A stretch of 10,459 bases of DNA from Fragilaria radians (lineage: Eukaryota; Bacillariophyta; Fragilariophyceae; Fragilariales; Fragilariaceae). Both the position numbers and the translations under genes were made by a program. Under the pieces are notes generated by a model. That model was not told the DNA's origin. It ran no database searches and saw only the letters and a list, made by a program, of their open reading frames with translations. Where the stretch lies: contig CAAAJI010000184.1 in NCBI GenBank assembly GCA_900642245.1, positions 99,959 through 110,417 of the forward strand. Reading direction: 5' to 3'. Positions 1-7,954 of this stretch are shown in pieces; position 1 is the first letter of the stretch; every line of letters begins with the position of its first letter.

Positions 1-1
1 A

Positions 2-592
2 GCAGTCGATACTTCCTTTGACTTTACCAAATTACAAGAATGGTCCGAAATATCATGGGATATGCACTTTGTCAATCAAGCTCAAGAGTCAGCCACAGAA
101 CTTGACGTTTTGGATGCCGAAAATGTCACTGTCGAAATTCCTGAGGATGTCGCAATCGCAACTGACCCACCGATTGTCGAACCGCAGCATCCTTCCCATA
201 CAACAATCATTCAAATACAAGATGAACATAATGCCTTTTTTTGGTTATCCATTGCTGTAAATATATGCTTTCTATGTCTCTTGCTTCTATTTATCTATGA
301 ACGATGCTGTCGTCGATACTTCGTTAACAGTGACATTGGTCCTTTACTAGCATCTGAAGAAAAGCGGCAATTTTTACAACCTCAGCATGACAAGGATGAA
401 TTCAGTGACTACCCGCAAGATAAAGAAAGCTCGATTTTACCAGAGCTTCCGGACGATGAGGAGCTCCAACAGCAACAGCCGCAAGCCCCAATGTCTACCA
501 ATTTGGATATACTCTCAAAACGTGTTTCCCAAGTCACTCCTAAAAACGATACCCAATATCGATTTATTGAGCCTTCACTCAAAGTCATTTGA
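2..592 (+). CDS. C-terminal part of an unrecognised single-pass membrane protein (5' truncated by window)
   Basis: The frame is open from base 2 to a TGA at 590-592, giving about 196 residues; the first ATG inside is at 62, but the 20 codons before it are also open, so the gene probably starts outside the window. From the ATG at 62, an acidic segment with an N-V-T glycosylation sequon comes first. A strongly hydrophobic stretch of about 22 residues follows (from AFFWLSIAV to LLLLFIY), then a basic, cysteine-containing ERCCRR. The positive-inside rule puts the N-terminal side in the lumen or outside and a tail of roughly 95 residues in the cytosol. The tail is acidic and has a short Gln-rich run. 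The paired cysteines next to the membrane could be palmitoylated (inference). I do not recognise the family. Coding status rests on the long open frame with a clean membrane segment, flanking charge pattern and non-random composition. Confidence 0.75.
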   Translation, partial: AVDTSFDFTKLQEWSEISWDMHFVNQAQESATELDVLDAENVTVEIPEDVAIATDPPIVEPQHPSHTTIIQIQDEHNAFFWLSIAVNICFLCLLLLFIYERCCRRYFVNSDIGPLLASEEKRQFLQPQHDKDEFSDYPQDKESSILPELPDDEELQQQQPQAPMSTNLDILSKRVSQVTPKNDTQYRFIEPSLKVI

Positions 593-955
593 CAATGTTA
601 TAAATCAAGGGATAGGGCTTCATAGAACTTGAAAGCGACGCATCAGATTAAGATATGGTGTTAACTACATTATATACTACTGGTTCTTAACAGTCTAAGT
701 TAATCAAAACCTTGAATAGGTAATTGTGAGCAGGGAGCAAGTTATATTAGGCGTTAGAGACATGCCTTCTTACGAGCATTAGAAGCAAACTCTGACCCAG
801 ACTTGCCCGAGATGTATCGAGGAAAGAACGAGAAAATACTTAGAATGCAAAACTAATGAAAAACGGAAGATTCACAATGATTGTATTTGAGGTGTCATTA
901 TGGATACCTTTCCCTTTTCCCCGAAATTTCTTTCAAGGATTTGGAATTCACAATG

Positions 956-1228
956 TTCACATTTGAAATGAACAATTTGACTACTAACGTTCATATGTAG
1001 TAATGTAATATTGCTTTGACTTGACAACATGACCTAAGGTCACGGTAAAGAGCCAAACTGAAGGAACAGGGATTAATGGATTCACATTTGAAATGAACAA
1101 TTGACTTCTAAGGTTCACATAAAGAGCCAAACTGAAGGAACAGGGATTAATGGATTCACATTTGAAATGAACAATTGACTTCTAAGGTTCACATAAAGAG
1201 CCAAACTGAAGTAACAGGGATTAATGGA
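956..1228. repeat. Tandem repeat block: two 74-bp units preceded by a 125-bp relative
   Basis: Units at 1081-1154 and 1155-1228 are 74 bp each and differ at one base (G at 1138, T at 1212). Each starts TTCACATTTGAAATGAACAA and ends with CAGGGATTAATGGA. A longer copy at 956-1080 has the same two ends but about 51 extra bases in the middle, containing two similar stretches (around 976-993 and 1029-1046) where the short units have one. The simplest history is that a short unit arose by deletion between these two similar stretches and was then duplicated. Confidence 0.9.
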
Positions 1229-1347
1229 TTAGAATAGGTTTTAAGGCCATTCCAAACTTCTCAAACTGGTCTCTGAATCATATTTTGACACTTATTGTTT
1301 TAAGAGTCACGAATACTCTTCAAAATTAATCACTAGATATCACATGA

Positions 1348-1521
1348 ATGAAATGATGTATAAAAATGAGGTGAAAGGCTTGTTACATTATTGTCTAAAG
1401 AATAGTGTGTATGCCTGTGTCTTTAAGGATTTAGATGAAATGATGTATAAAAATGAGGTGAAAGGCTTGTTACATTATTGTCTAAAGAATAGTGTGTATG
1501 CCTGTGTCTTTAAGGATTTAG
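1348..1521. repeat. Perfect 87-bp tandem duplication
   Basis: Bases 1348-1434 and 1435-1521 are identical by eye over all 87 positions; identity breaks within three bases on either side. The period is 29 codons, so the one open frame through the unit (ATG at 1344, stop at 1542-1544) stays open through both copies. Perfect identity means a recent event or recent homogenisation. The encoded 66-residue product, rich in Lys, Met, Tyr and Val, resembles no family I know. Confidence 0.95.
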
Positions 1522-2281
1522 AAAGAGTCAAAAATGGAAACTAGATTAATCCCCTATATTATTAATTGCAAAAACTGGTAGAATTAAACACTGGAATATA
1601 ACGTTCCCCAAAAAGTGAAAGATGTCTATACTTTAGATTTTCCTCTTCATATCAAACTTGCACAGTGCCCTTTCTATGAATTGTTTCTATGCCAATAGGA
1701 AAACTTCATTAAATTTATATTTATAATATATGTCTATTTACAGAAAAGTGTCTGTTCACACGAGACGTACTGTTTACAAATCCCCGCCTCTGTTATATAA
1801 ATGATTAACTTAATTAAAATTTAAATCTAACCTTATTTCATAGCTTTCTCAACTGTAGCATTGAGATCTTTTATAGGGGTTAGGGTCTATTCCATACAAT
1901 GAAATTTGGAGATACATTTTTGCAGGTAGAATGTACAAAGATCTTTTATCATCAATTCATCCAATTCCCTTTTTATTGACAACAATTTCCCTCCTTTTTC
2001 TCAACATATTCACCTCTATCGTTTGGAGATCCGTGTCCATGTTACTGTTCCCTTCATCTACTCTCTTTGCTGGGGAAAACAATCAGGATTCCAGTGGAGC
2101 CAGTTCTAGGCCATGCTTTCATATTGGAATTTATCTTATTTCAAAGCTTTCTTTTTTTTCTTCCCTTCTCATATTCTTGAAACAAAACATCCCTTCTTGT
2201 TCTAACTTTCTGCCTTGAATAAGATGATCAATTTTAAGCATCTGCCGCATCTCAACCCCGTGCCTATTCTACCTATCATTG

Positions 2282-2286
2282 ATTGG
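2282..2286 (-). promoter_or_regulatory. Possible inverted CCAAT box upstream of RRP40
   Basis: ATTGG (CCAAT on the minus strand) lies about 134 bp before the RRP40 ATG, a common distance for NF-Y sites in eukaryotic promoters. It is only five bases, so chance is likely; it is listed because no TATA box is evident closer to the gene. Confidence 0.2.
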
Positions 2287-2419
2287 CTCAACATCTTATC
2301 CTGCAACAATTTTAAATATATATCTATTCCTTTCATTTATACATTTTTTGTGAAAAAGTTTTGCAAAAAAGTGAAATAAGTGGTGAGGGGATAAGATAAA
2401 TCTTTGTGTCATTCGAAAC

Positions 2420-3247
2420 ATGAAGTTACCTCATTCTCAAGTAATCGTCGTTATTCCTGGTGAAGATATTTCCTCTCACATTCCCAAGGGAAAGAAGATA
2501 CGTTTGGGTATTGGACTTAAGAAACAGAATGAGTCTTCTGGAATTATGGCGACTCTTGCGGGCAGACTTCATAACCATCGAGACACTTGGTTTGTGTGGA
2601 CGAATTCCAAACGTTACCTACCTCAAGCAGAGGACCGTGTGGTAGGCATCGTTCAAGATCGTATGGGAAGTGAAGGTGGTGCAGATGTGTATAGAGTTGA
2701 TGTCGGAGCCCCGCATCCATGTTCCCTTTCTAGTTTGCAATTTGAGGGTGCCACAAAACGAAACCGACCACAATTTACAACTGGGACTCTTGTCTACGCA
2801 AGAGTTACCAGTGGAAGCTTACACAAAGACCCTGTTCTTAGCTGCCAATTGGGACCTAATGATCAAGGGATTGCTCGAAAAGATTGGATGACAGAGGAAG
2901 CAGCGTATGGGGAGCTAAAGGGTGGCACATTGTTGAAAATACCACTTGGCTTAGCCAGGCAGTTACTTTCACCACAATCGAATGTGCTAGAGGAGTTATC
3001 AAAGTTACCGTTTGAGGTTGCTATTGGTGTCAACGGATATCTATGGATCCATTCGGCACGTGCGGAATACACAATCTTGGTTCAAAATGCAATACTGAAT
3101 AGTCAAGTGTTAACACCAGATCAAATTCGGACAATGGTACGCAGTTTGGTGGAAACTGTACAAAAGAAAATTGAGGACAACGATGAAGATGACGACGAGA
3201 GTGAATATGATCAAGACGATGTTGTCATCAAACAAGATAAGGACTAG
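2420..3247 (+). CDS. RRP40: RNA exosome cap subunit Rrp40 (EXOSC3)
   Basis: Non-catalytic cap subunit of the eukaryotic RNA exosome, which with Rrp4 and Csl4 sits on the RNase PH-like ring and guides RNA into the channel for 3'-5' processing and decay in nucleus and cytoplasm. The 275 residues match the human protein's length. A short N-terminal domain holds the V-I-P-G-E segment (residues 11-15). The S1 domain follows at about 66-150, starting KRYLP and including the family signature FEGATKRNRP (108-117) and a TGTLVYARV strand. The C-terminal KH domain (about 165-225) carries the G-x-N-G motif as GVNG (203-206) followed by YLWI. The tail from about 250 is very acidic (Asp/Glu), longer than I recall for yeast Rrp40. 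The ATG at 2420 fits because the conserved beta strand starts within ten residues. One exon, no intron. It converges on the downstream ATPase gene. Confidence 0.95.
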   Translation: MKLPHSQVIVVIPGEDISSHIPKGKKIRLGIGLKKQNESSGIMATLAGRLHNHRDTWFVWTNSKRYLPQAEDRVVGIVQDRMGSEGGADVYRVDVGAPHPCSLSSLQFEGATKRNRPQFTTGTLVYARVTSGSLHKDPVLSCQLGPNDQGIARKDWMTEEAAYGELKGGTLLKIPLGLARQLLSPQSNVLEELSKLPFEVAIGVNGYLWIHSARAEYTILVQNAILNSQVLTPDQIRTMVRSLVETVQKKIEDNDEDDDESEYDQDDVVIKQDKD

Positions 3248-3265
3248 CAACAATGTAATTGTTGC
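3247..3265 (+). other. Perfect 8-bp inverted repeat at the RRP40 stop codon
   Basis: GCAACAAT, three loop bases GTA, then ATTGTTGC. The left arm begins with the last base of the TAG stop. In the mRNA this would be a short hairpin directly after the coding region. No U-run follows. Function unknown. Confidence 0.6.
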
Positions 3266-3537
3266 CAATGGAACTTTCACAATATTTTCCATCGTAAACA
3301 GTGAAAGTATACTGATAGGGCAATTTGATAGAGGATGAAATCTGTGAATGAGTTTCAGATTCTCAACAGGCTTTCAGAGTATCATGATACAAAAATGTGT
3401 TCATCTTTTAACTATAGTTATAATACCTCGGCAAAACAAACATCTGATTTTGGTACATCATCAACATAAGCTTGGTAATCCTTGTAACTTTATCTGTACT
3501 TCTTTGAGACTTTAAACGTTGGTTTATGCATCATAGC
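3248..3537. other. Convergent 3' intergenic region
   Basis: These 290 bases must hold the 3' ends of two convergent transcripts, RRP40 and the ATPase gene. No AATAAA is seen in the expected place on either strand. It contains a perfect 12-bp palindrome, GTATCATGATAC, at 3379-3390. Overlapping antisense 3' UTRs are plausible given the spacing. Confidence 0.55.
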
Positions 3538-6500
3538 TCATTTACCTTCCTCCTGAATCCTAAGCTGTAGTTTTTCTTGTTGTAAGGCTTCTACAGGTAT
3601 CGGATTCACATGATTTCTAGAGGTCAGATCAGGGAAAAACTGGGCAATACTCTCGGATACATGCTCTACTTTCGCTAATGCACCCCATTGCTCCCAAAAC
3701 GATTTTGCCTTCATAAAGTATTCCCAAGATATAGCTGAATCATGAGAAAACAGCATTAAGGCAGCACTCTCGGTGCACATGGCTTGGTATAGAATGCTAT
3801 TGGTGTCTCTCCCATATGCAATTGCCTTTTCAAATAAATCTATTGATTCGGTATATCTTTTCAGTGACGACAGCCTTAAGGCATCCAAATGGTAGTAGTA
3901 ACCTTCGCAGCTCTTCACTCCACTTAGAACATAGTTTCGAAGCATAAAACATCTCTTTATGCCTCTTCGACGATACTTTCGCGCTTGCAAAGCTCTATAT
4001 AGGGCAAAATATGCAATTCCGCAGAAATAGTTTCCAGTGTATTGCAGGAAGCTTGGTCGTAGAGCCAACACAGGTCGGTCTGCAACCCTCGCCTGTTTTT
4101 CCATTTCCTTGGTGCCATCAAAGAGGTATGCCATTTGAAGTTTTGTCAAGCGCAAAAAGTGGGTCAATAGAGGACTGTTTTGTGCCTTAATCTTTTGCTC
4201 CCATATCTTTTCGTCAAAAAAATCGCTGCTTAGACGAATGCGATTGCTTGAAACGCCCAAAAGGTTTAAGGTCATTTGAAGACAAGGGTAGACAACTAGA
4301 CTTGGTAATTCATGAGGTAAATCTTCCAAGGCATTGCATAGGCCTCTTATTTCGGTCTCAAGCCGTATAGCATGGGGACTTCCAAAGAAAGCACATGCAA
4401 GGAAACCCAAGGATGCAAGAAATGCACTTTCTGAGTCACCAATTGACGTCCCGCACCAATAAGCTTTCGAAAACCCATCAAAAGTTTGCCAAAAGGTATC
4501 ACGCCAATGAAAAACAAGGCCATGTAGTATTGTGAGTGCCCGTGATTCACATTCTCGGGAAGCTAGCAGATCGATGAGCTTTAAAGACAGCTCGCCATAC
4601 CTAAAGGCTTGTCCTCGATTACCAAAAGCCAGGATCGAAGCATAAAACGCAAACCCAAGAGGACTCTTTGAGTTTAGGCCATATTTGCATGAAAGATATG
4701 CCATTCTATGACTAGCGAGAACGAACATATTTTTTTCACCGTAGTTCATGGAAACTTGTATGGCGATTCTATCAAGGAGTTGCATCGCAGCTATCTTTTT
4801 TGTATTGGACATTCGAGGTAATGCTAAGATTTCTTCATCCGACAGAACACTCAGTGCACGACGCAGCGTCAAAATCTCAGATAAAACATGAAGTATGGAA
4901 GGATTCCTTGGCATTCGTTCCCCTAATGAAAGGAGGGCTAAGTGACAAACATCAGTTGCCTCGACATTTTTTCCTTGTGCACTCAAGGAAGATGCAAGTG
5001 CCAAGTAACCTGGAATTCTATCTTGCACGGATGATCCATTCAGTATGATACATTGGGATGCAGCAATGCACTTTTCAAACTCGCCACTGTTTAACAAAGC
5101 TTTCACAAAAACGCAGTAAAAGTCAAACGCTTCTTCGTAACTAGTTGACCACAATATGGTCCCATCATTCCCTAGTGAGAGGTACTTTTCAAAGTAGGTT
5201 ACAGCTTGGTGAAACGATTGTCTAAACATCGCCTCTTTGCCTGCAAGAAAGTTTAGCTGTCTCAACTTTTGAATTTGATCAACTTCATGTGTGTGACAGC
5301 TACCTTTGTTCCATTGATCGGCAGCCAAAAAAGTAAGATGTATTTCAGGAAATTTTTCTATGATATGACATAAGACTACACCGATTCTCAGGTGAAGTGC
5401 TGTTGTCATGTCTTGAGAGCCAATCAAGCTATACAAATATGTCTGTGTCCTATCGTGAGAATGTTTGTATTTGTTATGCCCACATTTTTCCAGAAAGAAT
5501 TCGTCCACACATGTCTTGATTATTTTCTTTAGCTCTGCTCTGGGGTCTGCTTCTTGCAACAAACCTTCCGATATCACGATTTCATAGAGTATATTGAAGT
5601 CAAACTCATAGCTGAGTGCTGCTGCAATCTTCAAAACTGCTAATGATTTCGAATCGAGCTTGTTCAGTCTAGATGCCACTAGTTCGGCTACGTTATCTGC
5701 AACATTTGTTGTGACCAAGATGCGTTCAATATCCCACGCCCAAGTTCCATTAGATTGAATATACGTGATGGCAGATTCATCCTCAAGCCGCTTTAGAAAT
5801 TGAAGTAAATAATAAATATTGCCGTTTGTTTTGGGTACAAGAATTTTGGCAAACTCGTCGCATGAATTGTAGTCTCTTCCAGTTGTACAAAGAAGCATAG
5901 TTGCCACTTGTGACACATTGAAATGACTCATCAAAATTGTAGATGTAGGCCATGTCTTCTCCGAGTCTAAAATCTGTGAGTGGATGAATGTTCCGTAATC
6001 GTCATTCCGGAATGCGATAATCATTAAGACATGCTTTGAGTCTAGGTCTGACAACAAAGACTTTATCACTTTGATGGATGATTCATCGCACCATTGAAGG
6101 TCGTCTATAAATATCACTACAGGGTGCAATGCAGTTGAAGCCGCTTTAAGAAAACACCTACAAACTGCCTTAAATTGAGAGAAAGAATTTTCCAGCGTAA
6201 GGCATTCTATAGGCGATGGCAACGAAGTCAATCCAGGAATGATAGTAGAGAGGATCATAATGTCCTGCCGATCTAGTGCGTATAGTCGCTGCTCGAATGC
6301 ATCCTTTTCTTCAGACTGTTGAATCAACGTGACTAAGTCACTGAAAGCAGCAACAAGTGCTGAGAAAGGCTCTAGAAATCCGATTTGGTCATATTTTCCC
6401 GATACAAAGTACCCCTTCCCACACTCTCCAGCGACATACTCTCGCAAGGATTCAACCAAGGCACTTTTACCTATTCCTGATTCTCCAGTGACAAACACGA

Positions 6501-6738
6501 CTTGAGACGACCCAGTATAAACTAAGTCGTAAACAGCTTTTAGTTGTTTTCGTTCAGTTTCTCTTCCGTAGATACCTCTGCCTATAACGTCGGTAAGGTA
6601 TGGATAGGACTTCGCTGGAGCAAAGGCAGATGATTTAGATACTTCATTGTCAGTTGGATCAGTCAAAATACTTATTGAATTAGATGTTGATCCTTCTTCA
6701 ATGTATATTTGATTGCTGCCTTGGTCGTTTGTGAACAT
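3538..6738 (-). CDS. STAND-type AAA_16 ATPase with TPR-like repeats (multi-kinase middle module)
   Basis: A 1066-residue protein from the ATG at 6738; the frame can be read from a GTG at 6750 but eukaryotic initiation makes the ATG the better choice. Residues 53-63 hold the YGRE entry motif, 85-92 the P-loop GESGIGKS, about 113-118 SGKYDQ, 207-216 the Walker B VVIFIDDLQW, and about 240-247 the sensor-like IIAFRNDD: an AAA_16 NTPase. A NVAELVASRL/AALSYEFD region, HDRTQ (428-432) and LNFLAGKEA (495-503) follow, then about 500 residues of TPR-like helices ending with WGALAKV (1018-1024). This order matches the segment between the Ser/Thr kinase and GAF/histidine kinase parts of cyanobacterial multi-domain signalling kinases. 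Here both flanking enzymes are absent, so a regulatory or scaffold ATPase role is inferred. Single exon; both ends have splice-like sequences, so the gene model could extend. Confidence 0.9.
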   Translation of the reverse strand: MFTNDQGSNQIYIEEGSTSNSISILTDPTDNEVSKSSAFAPAKSYPYLTDVIGRGIYGRETERKQLKAVYDLVYTGSSQVVFVTGESGIGKSALVESLREYVAGECGKGYFVSGKYDQIGFLEPFSALVAAFSDLVTLIQQSEEKDAFEQRLYALDRQDIMILSTIIPGLTSLPSPIECLTLENSFSQFKAVCRCFLKAASTALHPVVIFIDDLQWCDESSIKVIKSLLSDLDSKHVLMIIAFRNDDYGTFIHSQILDSEKTWPTSTILMSHFNVSQVATMLLCTTGRDYNSCDEFAKILVPKTNGNIYYLLQFLKRLEDESAITYIQSNGTWAWDIERILVTTNVADNVAELVASRLNKLDSKSLAVLKIAAALSYEFDFNILYEIVISEGLLQEADPRAELKKIIKTCVDEFFLEKCGHNKYKHSHDRTQTYLYSLIGSQDMTTALHLRIGVVLCHIIEKFPEIHLTFLAADQWNKGSCHTHEVDQIQKLRQLNFLAGKEAMFRQSFHQAVTYFEKYLSLGNDGTILWSTSYEEAFDFYCVFVKALLNSGEFEKCIAASQCIILNGSSVQDRIPGYLALASSLSAQGKNVEATDVCHLALLSLGERMPRNPSILHVLSEILTLRRALSVLSDEEILALPRMSNTKKIAAMQLLDRIAIQVSMNYGEKNMFVLASHRMAYLSCKYGLNSKSPLGFAFYASILAFGNRGQAFRYGELSLKLIDLLASRECESRALTILHGLVFHWRDTFWQTFDGFSKAYWCGTSIGDSESAFLASLGFLACAFFGSPHAIRLETEIRGLCNALEDLPHELPSLVVYPCLQMTLNLLGVSSNRIRLSSDFFDEKIWEQKIKAQNSPLLTHFLRLTKLQMAYLFDGTKEMEKQARVADRPVLALRPSFLQYTGNYFCGIAYFALYRALQARKYRRRGIKRCFMLRNYVLSGVKSCEGYYYHLDALRLSSLKRYTESIDLFEKAIAYGRDTNSILYQAMCTESAALMLFSHDSAISWEYFMKAKSFWEQWGALAKVEHVSESIAQFFPDLTSRNHVNPIPVEALQQEKLQLRIQEEGK

Positions 6739-6777
6739 GAATAATACCACTGAAACATCAGCTTAAGCCATTTTCAT
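6672..6777 (-). promoter_or_regulatory. Upstream reading frames around the ATPase start
   Basis: Two ATG-initiated short frames precede the ATPase ATG at 6738. One at 6763-6777 reads M-K-M-A-stop. The other starts at 6758, is out of frame with the ATPase and overlaps its start, ending with TAA at 6672-6674 after 28 codons. If the transcript begins upstream of 6777 they would reduce translation of the main frame. They are irrelevant if an upstream intron removes them: a TTTCAG acceptor-like sequence lies between them and the main ATG. Confidence 0.35.
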
Positions 6778-7954
6778 TTGAGCGATGTAATTCACATCAA
6801 GAGTTCTCATTCCAGACATTTTTTTAAAGCTTCCACCCCTCTCCAAACGTATTATTCAATTTCACAAAAAAGATACAATTAAAAAAATTAATGTAATTTT
6901 TCACCTCCAGTTTTTGATAAACACTTAAGGCTCCACAATTTGAAGAAAAAGACTTTAGTTCCTAGGCAATAGAACTATATTTAAATTTTTGCAACACATT
7001 TACATCTGTCATGTCATCGCAAGATAAATAGTGCAATATCAACAAAAAATATGCTGCTTACTTCGTTTCCTTTCGTATCACCTTCCTTGTATCTAAATCA
7101 AGACAAGTATTGATCTTGTAAGATATCTTCGAATTGTGTATCGTAAAGGTCTTGAATGTATGCTGACAGCACATAAAAGTAGAAAATTATGATTCCTGGT
7201 GAAAGATCATAGGAATAAGGAAGCAAGAATCTAATCAGATGATGTAAATAATCAAGTACGAGTAATCCTGGGAAATGATTAGTTAAGAGTCAGTCGATGT
7301 TCTAAGTCGAAAAAATGATTATTTGGATAATGATTTGAAAAAAATTTGCCAACATTAATTACTAACGTTGCTACCCAAGCTTTCTGGATGGAGCTAAGTA
7401 GCGCATTTAAAGTCATGGGATTAAAGCAACGCCGTACAATGAGTGCATGAATTAATAAGATGAAACTGTTTAAGGAAATCATAAGATCATACGAATTAAT
7501 CACCCAAGAAATAAATTAACACCAAGAAACGCTAGATGAGTAAGGATATGGTATGCATCTGCACAACTTTTCACTAATTAAAATGTGTATACTTTCCGTT
7601 TCATTTCCCTTACTTCAAAACAATACTTCTTAACTTAGATATCAAGCATTTCTGAGAAATAATCAGTAAGAAAACACTTGGAAAATAACGATCAACAAAT
7701 TATAAGAAAGGAAGTAGAAAAAAATAAGCTTAAATTTTGTCGTTGATCACGTTATATGCGATACTAGATGCTCGACTTCCCTTTTTCAATAGCCATTCAG
7801 TGAAAAGAGAAAGGCCATCAAATTTATATTCATATTATGGAATAGAAGTGTTAAAGTAATAAAGAATACCTTAACATCGCCAAACAAAGAACTCAAATAT
7901 TTATCTCAAGATAACAGCTCTATTTATTTGATTGAACGGCAAAGCCCTATGCAT
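6751..7954. other. AT-rich spacer between the ATPase and DP genes
   Basis: About 1.2 kb that must contain the ATPase promoter (minus strand) and the 3' end of the DP transcript. I see no coding sequence: the only open frame of note (7279-7503, minus) starts with GTG and has no domain features. No RNA gene, repeat or mobile element recognised. Confidence 0.6.
7923..7928 (-). terminator. Possible polyadenylation signal of the DP gene
   Basis: AATAAA on the minus strand, 27 bases after the DP stop codon in exon 2. The position suits a short 3' UTR. The region is AT-rich, so chance occurrence is not excluded, and signal use in this lineage is uncertain. Confidence 0.35.

Larger units (their letters stand above)
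593..2419. other. Long AT-rich intergenic region with tandem duplications
   Basis: About 1.8 kb between the membrane protein stop and the RRP40 start. It holds two tandem repeat blocks (956-1228 and 1348-1521) and the presumed RRP40 promoter at its right end. Two small open frames occur: 66 codons at 1344-1544, made mostly of the 87-bp duplication, and 95 codons at 1931-2218, Leu/Ser/Phe-rich with no recognisable motif. I treat both as probably noncoding. No tRNA, snRNA or transposase-like sequence is visible. Confidence 0.6.

Noticed and set aside
869..892. A possible degenerate extra copy of the start of the 74-bp repeat
   Set aside because: Similarity covers only about 24 bases with several mismatches; not enough to call a copy.
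1876..1888. GGGGTTAGGGTC, resembling a telomere repeat
   Set aside because: A single unit only; no array in either direction.
1931..2218. A 95-codon plus-strand open frame with hydrophobic stretches
   Set aside because: The Leu/Phe/Ser richness is what translated T-rich spacer gives; there is no domain, no clear start context and no neighbour support.
4800..5048. Plus-strand open frame inside the ATPase gene
   Set aside because: It is a shadow of the minus-strand ATPase coding sequence, whose family match is clear.
6610..6623. A 14-base match, CTTCGCTGGAGCAA, shared between the ATPase coding region and 9140-9153
   Set aside because: A match of this length is not unexpected by chance in 10 kb, and flanking bases do not match.
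7279..7503. A 74-codon minus-strand open frame between the ATPase and DP genes
   Set aside because: It begins with GTG and shows no family features; it could at most lie in an untranslated region or spacer.
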